This document shows positions 1-5,765 of a DNA stretch of 7,780 nt, one piece after another. Position 1 is the stretch's first letter. Every line of letters starts with the position of its first letter. Origin of the DNA: JBIOJM01 sp044450785 (GTDB lineage Bacteria > Planctomycetota > Planctomycetia > Isosphaerales > Isosphaeraceae). The stretch spans positions 1 to 7,780 of the forward strand of contig JBIOJM010000420.1 in the NCBI GenBank assembly GCA_044450785.1. The letters are read 5' to 3'. The notes below the pieces were generated by a model, which had not been told where the DNA came from, made no database searches, and worked only from the letters and a program-made list of their open reading frames with translations. Both the position numbers and the translations under genes were made by a program.

Positions 1-59
1 CCGCGGTCGTCACCGCCTGCGTCCTGATCGTCAGGCGCGCCCTGCGCGCGCTGCAATGA
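1..59 (+). CDS. C-terminal end of an unidentified upstream protein (partial)
   Basis: One frame enters from the left edge (first complete codon at 3) and ends at TGA 57-59. It encodes 18 residues, AVVTACVLIVRRALRALQ. The hydrophobic run followed by two arginines looks like the end of a membrane helix with a short cytoplasmic tail. The family cannot be named from so little. A second frame is also open here, so the choice rests on hydrophobic character and on a stop that falls exactly where the inverted-repeat element begins. The last two bases of the TGA belong to the element's left arm, so the present stop is formed at the junction. The ancestral stop may have been a TAA in the same place. 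Confidence 0.4.
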   Translation, partial: AVVTACVLIVRRALRALQ

Positions 60-209
60 TTTTCGATTTTCGATTGGGGATTTTGGATTCAACGATGAAC
101 GAGCAACAGTTCAAAGATCGGACGAAGCAGGTGGCCTTGAGAGTCATCAAGGTGACTGAGGCGTTGCCATCGATCCAATCCAAAATCCAAAGTCGAAAAT
201 CCAAAATCT
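58..209. mobile_element. Small inverted-repeat element carrying a four-helix-bundle gene remnant
   Basis: Bases 58-89 and 177-208 are imperfect inverted repeats: read toward each other they agree at 28 of 32 positions without gaps. Both arms are built from reiterated GATTTTCGATTTT / GGATTTTGGATT units and are much more AT-rich than their surroundings. Between them lies an 87-nt core with the truncated start of a four-helix-bundle gene. CAAT occurs immediately outside the left arm (54-57) and one base outside the right arm (210-213), a possible 4-bp target duplication, though so short a match could be chance. No transposase is present, so this would be a non-autonomous or internally deleted copy. 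Alternatives are a fortuitous fold-back, or two dispersed repeats flanking a decayed gene. The structure is seen directly; mobility is inferred. Confidence 0.65.
95..169 (+). pseudogene. Truncated four-helix-bundle protein (23S rRNA-IVS / S23 type), first 25 codons
   Basis: From ATG 95 the translation begins MNEQQFKDRT and contains RTKQVALRVIKVTEALP. From memory this matches the N-terminal helix of the four-helix-bundle family (TIGR02436 / PF05635), whose members usually run 110-130 residues and continue with a QLLRSGTSVGANYRAA-type segment. Here similarity stops after LP, and the frame runs straight into the right inverted repeat as SIQSKIQSRKSKI, then out of the element. About four fifths of the gene is therefore missing. 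Related proteins are encoded in intervening sequences of 23S rRNA and as the Avd accessory protein of diversity-generating retroelements; their cellular role elsewhere is unclear. No ribosome-binding site is evident, since the left repeat arm lies immediately upstream. The remnant is presumed non-functional. Confidence 0.72.
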
Positions 210-219
210 CAATAATGAG

Positions 220-1662
220 GTGTCGGCCCAAGAGACGGAACTGGAACCGACCGTATTGGACACCGAGCCGGGCTCCCTGTCGGGGCCTGCCGCAGGTGTG
301 ACACTGGCGGCGGAGAGCGACGTCGGGGTGAAAAAGCAGGTCGAGCCGGTTTCCGGCTCCGAGCGATACTTTGCCGTGGATGTCGTCCGCGGCTTTGCGC
401 TCTTGGGCATCCTGGCGATGAACATCGTTGCCTTTGGCTGGCCGATGTCGGCGTACGGCAATCCGTTGCGCGGCGGCGGCTTCGAGGGGCTCGATCGCGG
501 GGTCTGGTTCGGCAATCACCTGGTTTTCGAAGCCAAGATGATGACCATCTTCTCCATGCTCTTCGGCGCGGGGCTGGTGCTGATGGACCAGCGAGCCGAG
601 GCGCGCGGTGCCCGGATCCGCGGCGTCTATTATCGCCGCATCCTCTGGCTGCTCGCGATCGGCCTGGTCCACTCCTATTTGATCTGGAACGGCGACATCC
701 TGGTGCTGTATGCCGAGTGCGGGCTCTTGCTCTACCTGTTCCGCAATTTGAGGCCCAGAACGCTCATCATCCTGGGGATCTCGGCCATGCTGATTCTCGT
801 GCCGCTGGTCTTGGGCATCGGCGCGGCGATTGATTACATGAAAGCCGCGACCGCCCGGGTCGAGGCCCAGACCAAGGCCGGCCTGAAACCCACCCCGCGC
901 GACCAGCGGCTTCATGACATCTGGACCAAGAAGGTCCAGGAAAACATCACGCCCACGCCCGAGCAGCAGGCCAAGTCGTGGAACGAGGAGCTCGCGGCCT
1001 ATCGCGGTGGTTATGTCGGGATCGTCAAGCATCGGGCTCTCGAGCTCCTGATTAGCCAAACCATCGGTTTTCTCTTGGGCGGCGTGTTCTTTGCTGCCAG
1101 CCGGATGCTTCTGGGCATGGGCCTGATGAAGCTGGGGATCTTCTCCGGACAGCGGTCTCGAACGTTTTACCTGTGGATGGTCGGCCTCGGCTATGGCGTG
1201 GGCTTGCCGCTCATGGTTTTCGACGCACTCGAAATGATCCGGCACCGTTTCTCGTTCGATTATGAGATGCACGGCGGCATTTTTTACAACGCGTTCGGCA
1301 GCTTGGTCGTGGCCTTGGGCCACGTCGGGCTGCTCATGTTGATCGTGCAGAGCGGCGCACTCGGTTGGCTCACCCGCCGGCTGGCCGCGGTTGGTCGCAT
1401 GGCGCTCAGTAACTATCTGACGCATTCCATCATCTGCACCACGCTCTTCTACGGCTATGGGTTCGGCCTCTTTGGCCAGATCAATCGCACCGGTCTGGCT
1501 GCCATCGTGCTCGCCATCTGGGTATTCCAGCTCATCGTCAGTCCGATCTGGCTCAAGTATTTCCGGTTCGGCCCGGCTGAGTGGCTCTGGCGGTCCTTGA
1601 CCTACTGGCGCATCCAGCCGATGAGATTGTTGCCGGAGGAGACAGCCGTCGTCGCAGCTTGA
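220..1662 (+). CDS. DUF418 domain-containing membrane protein (YeiB-like)
   Basis: This 480-residue polytopic inner-membrane protein belongs to the DUF418/YeiB family. Its function is unknown; transport or envelope roles have been suggested for relatives. Family hallmarks are the first-helix motif DVVRGFALLGILAMNIVAFG (residues 54-73) and the C-terminal DUF418 region, with GRMALSNYLTHSI (392-404) and FRFGPAEWLWRSLTYW (448-463). I count roughly ten hydrophobic segments: about 54-73, 101-122, 139-156, 158-175, 181-203, 274-297, 316-336, 355-378, 395-413 and 425-446. A hydrophilic loop spans about 205-270. The first 48 residues are polar and unconserved, so the start is uncertain. GTG 220 gives the longest product and lies 10 nt after the inverted-repeat element, with no clear Shine-Dalgarno. 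GTG 328, preceded by GGAGAG at 312-317, is an alternative that loses no conserved sequence. The element probably separated the gene from its original upstream context. Confidence 0.92.
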   Translation: MSAQETELEPTVLDTEPGSLSGPAAGVTLAAESDVGVKKQVEPVSGSERYFAVDVVRGFALLGILAMNIVAFGWPMSAYGNPLRGGGFEGLDRGVWFGNHLVFEAKMMTIFSMLFGAGLVLMDQRAEARGARIRGVYYRRILWLLAIGLVHSYLIWNGDILVLYAECGLLLYLFRNLRPRTLIILGISAMLILVPLVLGIGAAIDYMKAATARVEAQTKAGLKPTPRDQRLHDIWTKKVQENITPTPEQQAKSWNEELAAYRGGYVGIVKHRALELLISQTIGFLLGGVFFAASRMLLGMGLMKLGIFSGQRSRTFYLWMVGLGYGVGLPLMVFDALEMIRHRFSFDYEMHGGIFYNAFGSLVVALGHVGLLMLIVQSGALGWLTRRLAAVGRMALSNYLTHSIICTTLFYGYGFGLFGQINRTGLAAIVLAIWVFQLIVSPIWLKYFRFGPAEWLWRSLTYWRIQPMRLLPEETAVVAA

Positions 1663-1734
1663 CCAGATCGCAAGGGCGAAGCCCCCCTCGTTTCGGAAGC
1701 GGACGAAATGCCTTGAGCATCCTCTCCCAACAAA

Positions 1735-1856
1735 GGAAAAAAGGTGCCAGCCGCCAAAAATAGGAAGTATGCACTGAATATCATGGTCCAGTTTGGTGCA
1801 TACAACCTATCTTAACTTACTATATTGTTCAGATTTGGCGGCTGGCACATTTTTCC
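1735..1856. repeat. Nested inverted-repeat element, MITE- or REP-like
   Basis: The outer arms are 1735-1758 and 1834-1856. They share a perfect 15-bp core, GTGCCAGCCGCCAAA (1744-1758), with its reverse complement at 1834-1848, flanked outside by an A-run (left) and T-run (right) and then GG/CC. An inner pair, 1762-1774 against 1796-1808, matches 11 of 13 and includes perfect GTATGCAC / GTGCATAC. The spacer from 1809 to 1833 is strongly AT-rich. No open frame or transposase is present. The form fits a non-autonomous repeat, possibly of the kind mobilised by REP-associated Y1 transposases. Because the right arm ends in five T residues, it could also terminate transcription after the DUF418 gene, whose stop is 72 nt upstream. 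No convincing target duplication was found. Confidence 0.65.
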
Positions 1857-1904
1857 ACCTCGATCGATCCGCCTGTCGCGTGTTGCAAGAAACCCTGACC
1901 GGCT

Positions 1905-1938
1905 TTTCGAGCCACGACTGTTTGTTGTACAGTAAAGT
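1905..1938 (+). promoter_or_regulatory. Promoter-like site upstream of the antitoxin gene
   Basis: TTTCGA (1905-1910), a 17-nt spacer and TACAGT (1928-1933) resemble a weak sigma-70-type promoter, with the extended string GTACAGTAAAGT at 1927-1938. The ATG is 34 nt further on at 1972, preceded by GAAGAGAG (1957-1964), a usable Shine-Dalgarno. Support comes from a near-identical arrangement upstream of the next operon (2270-2303): same spacer length and an 11-of-12 match in the -10 string. GGCTTTTCGAGCC (1901-1913), a small palindrome over the -35 position, could be an operator. All of this is inferred from sequence. Confidence 0.4.
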
Positions 1939-1971
1939 CGGAGTCGCTTCGATTACGAAGAGAGCGAAACC

Positions 1972-2193
1972 ATGCCAACTGATACGAAGGAAGTCTTAGA
2001 AACCGCCCTTGCCCTGCCCGCGATCGATCGGGCCGCGATCGTCGAGTCGCTGCTGGCGAGTCTGGACCATCCTGACGCCGGCATCGATGAAAGCTGGGCG
2101 GTCGAGGCCGAAGAGCGACTCGCCGCGTTCGACACTGGCAGGATGAAAGCGATCCCCGCCGACGAGGTCTTCGAGGAGCTCGACAAACTGTGA
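1972..2193 (+). CDS. Addiction-module antitoxin, TIGR02574 / PF09720 family (apparently orphan)
   Basis: This 73-residue acidic protein has the usual length and pattern of the 'putative addiction module component' family. An N-terminal helix reads ALALPAIDRAAIVESLLASL (residues 12-31). It is followed by DESWAVEAEERLAAFDTGRMKAIP (39-62) and ends in a short helix with the typical EVFEELDKL finish. Members are antitoxins of type II systems that bind and neutralise a ParE/RelE-like toxin encoded immediately downstream, usually with overlapping stop and start codons. Here an overlapping GTG does follow (2190) but its frame closes after six codons, and no ParE-like sequence appears in the next 400 nt. 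The gene therefore looks like an intact antitoxin without its toxin. It could act as an anti-addiction gene or pair with a toxin elsewhere; both are speculation. Confidence 0.85.
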   Translation: MPTDTKEVLETALALPAIDRAAIVESLLASLDHPDAGIDESWAVEAEERLAAFDTGRMKAIPADEVFEELDKL

Positions 2194-2210
2194 TCGTACG
2201 CCGTCTTTGA
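2190..2210 (+). pseudogene. Possible vestige of a ParE/RelE toxin start (six codons)
   Basis: GTG at 2190-2192 overlaps the antitoxin stop (GTGA, 4-nt overlap), the normal translational coupling for this antitoxin family. The frame reads MIVRRL and then TGA (2208-2210). The short hydrophobic-basic opening suits a ParE-like first strand, but six codons cannot prove homology. Neither of the other two forward frames after 2210 shows recognisable toxin sequence, so the rest appears deleted or replaced. The overlap could also be fortuitous. Confidence 0.3.
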
Positions 2211-2269
2211 TCTGATCCCGACTCTTCGCTGCAATCCGGCCCGTCAACGTCGAAAATGCCTGAGAGCCC

Positions 2270-2303
2270 TTTCAAACCCACGCCGAGCCCCGTATAGTAA
2301 AGT
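2270..2303 (+). promoter_or_regulatory. Promoter-like site for the PSCyt-DUF1501 operon
   Basis: TTTCAA (2270-2275), a 17-nt spacer and TATAGT (2293-2298; five of six to the TATAAT consensus) are followed by AAAGT. The string GTATAGTAAAGT (2292-2303) repeats the one at 1927-1938 with a single change, and the -35-like hexamers also differ at one base. CCCC and GGGG flank the -10 (2288-2291 and 2306-2309), making an imperfect palindrome across it. Transcription would begin near 2305. The -35 match is weak, so the call rests on the shared arrangement. Confidence 0.42.
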
Positions 2304-2308
2304 ATGGG

Positions 2309-2353
2309 GGCCAGTTGTCTGCATGCATTGAGCATGCGACGGTTAAGCTGGCC
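2309..2353 (+). promoter_or_regulatory. Potential stem-loop at the 5' end of the operon leader
   Basis: GGCCAG (2309-2314) can pair with CTGGCC (2348-2353), and inside it GCATGC (2321-2326) with GCATGC (2332-2337) around a 5-nt ATTGA loop. The two stems are separated by an asymmetric internal loop. It sits just after the inferred transcription start, where it could protect or regulate the transcript. It lacks a T-tract, so it is not a terminator. No riboswitch class is recognised. Confidence 0.28.
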
Positions 2354-2596
2354 GCCACCCTCCACGGATCGGGCTTCCTATGGCTTGGTCCTTGCAAGAC
2401 GACGACGGCACCACAACATCCAGGCGAGCCTGACGTTGCAGACGGGTAGCTCGTCTCGGCGACCCCACACCCAGACTCCCATGACGCTCAGATGCTCGAC
2501 GAGGGACCTCGTTCTGAAATCGGCGGTCGGCTTTCAGGTCAAGGAGTCCGGCCGGATGAGCACCGGCGGAATGCGACCGATTGAAGGGGGAGAAAC

Positions 2597-5500
2597 ATGG
2601 CATCTTTTCTGCGAATCGCACTGGCGTTCTTGATCCTTGCCAGCGCGCGGGTCGCCCGCGGAGATGCGGATTCGAATGCGGCGAAGGGCGACGGCAAGCC
2701 GCGTCCCGTGAATTACGCGCGTGAGGTCCGGCCGATTCTCGCGGACAACTGTTTTGCCTGCCACGGGCCGAACGATCAAAAGCGCAAAGCGGGCTTGCGG
2801 CTCGACACCAAGGCAGGGGTGTTCGGCAAGCTCGAGGGAGGCGGCCTGGCGATCGTCCCGGGCAAGCCGGACGAGAGCGACCTCGTGTTTCGGGTCGAGA
2901 ACGACGACCCCGATCTGCGGATGCCACCGAAGAAGAGCGGCAAGCAGTTGACGGCCGGCCAGGTCGCGGTGCTGCGCCGGTGGATCGAGCAAGGAGCGCC
3001 GTGGTCGACGCACTGGGCCTTCGAACCGCCCCGCAAGCCCGCACTCCCCCAGGTCAAGAACGCGGGTTGGCCCGTCACCGAGATCGACCGCTTGATCCTG
3101 GCCCGGCTCGAGGCCGAGGGGCTCTCACCCGCGTCCCAGGCCGGCAAGTCGACCTTGATCCGCCGAGTCACCCTCGACCTGACCGGTCTACCGCCCAACA
3201 CCAGCCAGGTTGACGCCTTCCTGGCCGACCCGTCCGAGGGGGCCTATGAAAAGGTTGTCGACCGGCTGCTCGACTCGCCCCGCTACGGCGAGCATATGGC
3301 GCGGTTCTGGCTCGATGCGGCTCGATACGGCGACACCCACGGCCTCCACCTGGACAATTACCGCGAGATCTGGCCCTACCGCGACTGGGTCATCCGCGCC
3401 TTCAACGACAACAAGCCCTTCGATCGGTTCATCGTCGAACAGTTAGCCGGCGACTTGCTGCCAAACCCAAGCTCCGACCAGATCGTTGCCACCGGCTACA
3501 ACCGCTGCCATGTTTCGACCAACGAAGGGGGCTCGATCGAGGAAGAGGTCTACGTCCGCAACATCGTGGACCAGGTTGACACCAACGGGACTGTCTTCCT
3601 CGGGCTGACGACCGGCTGCGCCCGCTGCCACGATCACAAGTACGACCCGATCCGGATGAAGGACTACTATCAGCTCTTCGCGTTCTTCAACAACATCGAC
3701 GGCCCCGCAATGGATGGCAATACGGCCAGATGGGCGCCGATCATGCAGACGCCGAAGCCCCAGCAAGCCACGGCGCTCCACTCCGCTCTAGCCCAGATCG
3801 CCGATCTCCGGCAGACGATAGCGGCCGCGGTCGCCAGGGCGGCGACCTCATGCGACGTCAAGGCCGAAAACGAGGCTGGCGCGGTCCCGCAACGGGCCGA
3901 TTTCGTCTGGATCGACGATGCCTTACCCATGGGGGCCACTCCTCAAGGAGACGGTCCCTGGGACTTCGTTGGTAAACCCGACTACCCCGTTCACAGCGGC
4001 CGCCTTGCGGTGCGCAATACGGCCCAAGGGCTCAAACAGCGATTCTTCGACAACGCGGGGCGCAAGCTCAAGACAGGCGCCGGTGACTCGCTGTTTGCTT
4101 ATGTTTATGTCGACTCGACCAACCCTCCCCGAGAGCTGATGCTCCAGTGGCACACCAAGAACGGATGGACCCATCGCGCCTACTGGGGTGAGAACCTGAT
4201 TGATTGGGGTAAGGACGGCACGCCCGAGCGGCTGAAGATCGGCAACCTGCCTCCCTCGAAAACGTGGGTACGGCTGGAAGTGCCTGCCGCCAAGCTCGGG
4301 ATGGCACCCGCCACGATCGTCGACGGCTGGGCGTTCACCCAGTACGGCGGCACCGTCTACTGGGACCAGGCCGGCATCGAGACCGAGACCCCGCAGGATG
4401 GTCAGCTCTACGATTCGTTGGCGGCGTGGATTCGTGCGCAGCGCGTCCGTGCCGGCCCGGGCTTGCCGGGGAACCTCAAGCCCTTGATCACGCTCGATCG
4501 ATCCAAACGGACCGAGGCCCAGACCAAGGAGCTCCTCGCCTACTTCGTCGAGCATGCCTACGCCAAGACCAGTGGGCTCTTTGAGCCGTTGCGATCGAAG
4601 CTGGAGCAAGCCGAGCGAACGCGGAAGCAGCTCGACGAGCAGATCCCGACGACCCTTGTCTTTCGCGAGAAGGCCGGCGAGCCCAAGCCGGCGTTTCTGC
4701 TCAAGAGGGGCGAATACGACCAGAAAGGTGAGAAAGTGGGCCGGGCCGTCCCCGCGTTCTTGCCACCGCTTCCCTCGGGTGCGCCGCTCAACCGTTTGGG
4801 CCTTGCCCGGTGGCTGATCGCCCCCGATCATCCCTTGACGGCCCGGGTGGCGGTCAACCGTTTCTGGCTCCAGGTCTTCGGCACGGGCATCGTCAGAACG
4901 GCCGAGGATTTCGGCGCGCAGGGTGAGCCCCCTAGCCACCCCGAGCTCCTCGATTGGTTGGCAGTCCAGTTCCGTGAAGATGGCTGGGACGTCAAGCGCT
5001 TCATGAAGCGGCTGGTGATGTCGGCCACGTATCGCCAGTCGTCGCGCGTGACGCCGGAGGCACTGGCGAAGGACCCGGTCAACCGCTTGCTCGCGCGGGG
5101 ACCACGGTTCCGGCTCGATGCCGAGATGCTGCGGGACCAGGCGCTCTTCGCCAGCGGGCTCTTGGTCGAGACGGTCGGGGGCCCGAGTGTAAGACCGCCC
5201 CAGCCCTCGGGTCTGTGGGAGGCTGTTGCCTATACCGACAGCAACACGGCGCATTTCGCGGCCGACACCGGCGTGGAGAAGGTGCATCGCCGCAGCCTCT
5301 ACACCTTCTGGAAGCGGACCTCGCCGCCGCCGCAGATGACCACGTTCGACGCCCCCTCTCGCGAGGCGTGCCAGGTGCGCCGCGAGCGGACCAACACACC
5401 GCTCCAGGCGCTCCTGCTCTTGAACGAACCACAGTTCATCGAGGCGGCCTTCGCCCTGGCCCAGCGGACCTTGCGCGAGGGCGGCAGAACGGCCGAGGAC

Positions 5501-5743
5501 CGCCTGGCCTACATGTTCCGCCTGGTAACCTCCCGTTCCCCGGACGCCAAGGACCTTGCCGAGCTGAGCTCGGCCCTCAAGGACTTGACGGCCCACTATA
5601 CCACGCAGCCCGAAGCCGCCCGGCGGTTGATCGCGACCGGAGAAACCAGGCCCGGCCCGCGCGTTAACCCAACTGAGCTGGCCGCCTGGACGATGATCGG
5701 CAATGTGATCTTGAACCTCGACGAAGCGATCACCAAGGGGTGA
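2597..5743 (+). CDS. PSD1 and planctomycete cytochrome C domain-containing protein (PSCyt1-DUF1549-DUF1553)
   Basis: This 1048-residue exported protein is typical of planctomycetes; its biochemical role is unproven. Residues 1-22 form a signal peptide (hydrophobic FLRIALAFLILASARV, then ARG). PSCyt1 (about 38-135) has haem motif CFACH (52-56) and a candidate axial methionine in LRMPP (M99). DUF1549 (about 162-370) has LDLTGLPP (193-200), RFWLDAARYGDTHG (236-249) and a second haem motif CARCH (341-345), followed by DHKYDPI. Residues about 430-600 form a Trp/Tyr-rich, probably beta-sandwich insert with MLQWH and GWAFTQYGGTVYWD. An EQAERTRKQL-type helix and the RGEYDQKGEKVGRAVP linker (704-719) lead to DUF1553/PSD1 (about 731-1048), with NRFWLQVFGTGIV, RERTNTPLQALLLLNEPQF and the family ending AAWTMIGNVILNLDEAITKG. 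The start has a strong GAAGGGGGAGA Shine-Dalgarno (2583-2593). It is intact and full-length. The DUF1501 gene follows after 22 nt, almost certainly in one operon. Both haem sites imply periplasmic or extracytoplasmic c-type maturation. Confidence 0.96.
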   Translation: MASFLRIALAFLILASARVARGDADSNAAKGDGKPRPVNYAREVRPILADNCFACHGPNDQKRKAGLRLDTKAGVFGKLEGGGLAIVPGKPDESDLVFRVENDDPDLRMPPKKSGKQLTAGQVAVLRRWIEQGAPWSTHWAFEPPRKPALPQVKNAGWPVTEIDRLILARLEAEGLSPASQAGKSTLIRRVTLDLTGLPPNTSQVDAFLADPSEGAYEKVVDRLLDSPRYGEHMARFWLDAARYGDTHGLHLDNYREIWPYRDWVIRAFNDNKPFDRFIVEQLAGDLLPNPSSDQIVATGYNRCHVSTNEGGSIEEEVYVRNIVDQVDTNGTVFLGLTTGCARCHDHKYDPIRMKDYYQLFAFFNNIDGPAMDGNTARWAPIMQTPKPQQATALHSALAQIADLRQTIAAAVARAATSCDVKAENEAGAVPQRADFVWIDDALPMGATPQGDGPWDFVGKPDYPVHSGRLAVRNTAQGLKQRFFDNAGRKLKTGAGDSLFAYVYVDSTNPPRELMLQWHTKNGWTHRAYWGENLIDWGKDGTPERLKIGNLPPSKTWVRLEVPAAKLGMAPATIVDGWAFTQYGGTVYWDQAGIETETPQDGQLYDSLAAWIRAQRVRAGPGLPGNLKPLITLDRSKRTEAQTKELLAYFVEHAYAKTSGLFEPLRSKLEQAERTRKQLDEQIPTTLVFREKAGEPKPAFLLKRGEYDQKGEKVGRAVPAFLPPLPSGAPLNRLGLARWLIAPDHPLTARVAVNRFWLQVFGTGIVRTAEDFGAQGEPPSHPELLDWLAVQFREDGWDVKRFMKRLVMSATYRQSSRVTPEALAKDPVNRLLARGPRFRLDAEMLRDQALFASGLLVETVGGPSVRPPQPSGLWEAVAYTDSNTAHFAADTGVEKVHRRSLYTFWKRTSPPPQMTTFDAPSREACQVRRERTNTPLQALLLLNEPQFIEAAFALAQRTLREGGRTAEDRLAYMFRLVTSRSPDAKDLAELSSALKDLTAHYTTQPEAARRLIATGETRPGPRVNPTELAAWTMIGNVILNLDEAITKG

Positions 5744-5753
5744 TCCGATTTCC

Positions 5754-5757
5754 GGAG
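5754..5757 (+). promoter_or_regulatory. Ribosome-binding site deciding the DUF1501 start
   Basis: GGAG lies 8 nt upstream of ATG 5766. It overlaps the in-frame GTG at 5757, which would add only three residues and would have no ribosome-binding site of its own. ATG 5766 is therefore the better start. Confidence 0.6.
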
Positions 5758-5765
5758 TGCCATCG

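Larger units (their letters stand above)
1663..1971. other. Intergenic stretch between the DUF418 gene and the antitoxin gene
   Basis: These 309 nt hold the nested inverted repeat at 1735-1856 and, on its right, the promoter-like site and ribosome-binding site of the antitoxin gene. Bases 1663-1734 show no gene or structure I can support. The short frames in both strands across the repeat, with AAGTFF-type peptides, are translations of the repeat arms and not genes. Confidence 0.6.
2194..2596. other. Long intergenic / leader region without a convincing gene
   Basis: This is 403 nt between the antitoxin stop and the cytochrome-type gene. It contains the six-codon toxin vestige, a promoter-like site (2270-2303) and a potential hairpin (2309-2353). 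A plus-strand frame opens at ATG 2304 and runs past the next gene's start. Its product is Arg/Ser/Pro-rich, has no recognisable domain and would need to be leaderless, so I do not call it. Bases 2354-2582 show no repeat or RNA structure I can support. If the promoter is real, the operon has an untranslated leader of about 290 nt. Confidence 0.5.

Noticed and set aside
58..209. Element read as an intrinsic terminator of the upstream gene
   Set aside because: An 87-nt loop and an AT-rich rather than GC-rich stem, with no following T-tract, make this unlikely as the primary role.
31..1425. 464-codon open frame on the minus strand opposite the DUF418 gene
   Set aside because: Low-complexity His/Gln/Asp/Arg-rich product without a domain; a typical antisense shadow of a GC-rich gene. 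The plus-strand frame has clear DUF418 motifs.
1581..1999. Short frames on both strands across the nested inverted repeat
   Set aside because: They translate the repeat arms (AAGTFF-like peptides on both strands) and are not protein genes.
2304..2633. 109-codon frame upstream of and overlapping the cytochrome-type gene
   Set aside because: No ribosome-binding site, no domain, Arg/Ser/Pro-rich composition, and it overlaps a start with an excellent Shine-Dalgarno. Kept only as a note in the leader finding.
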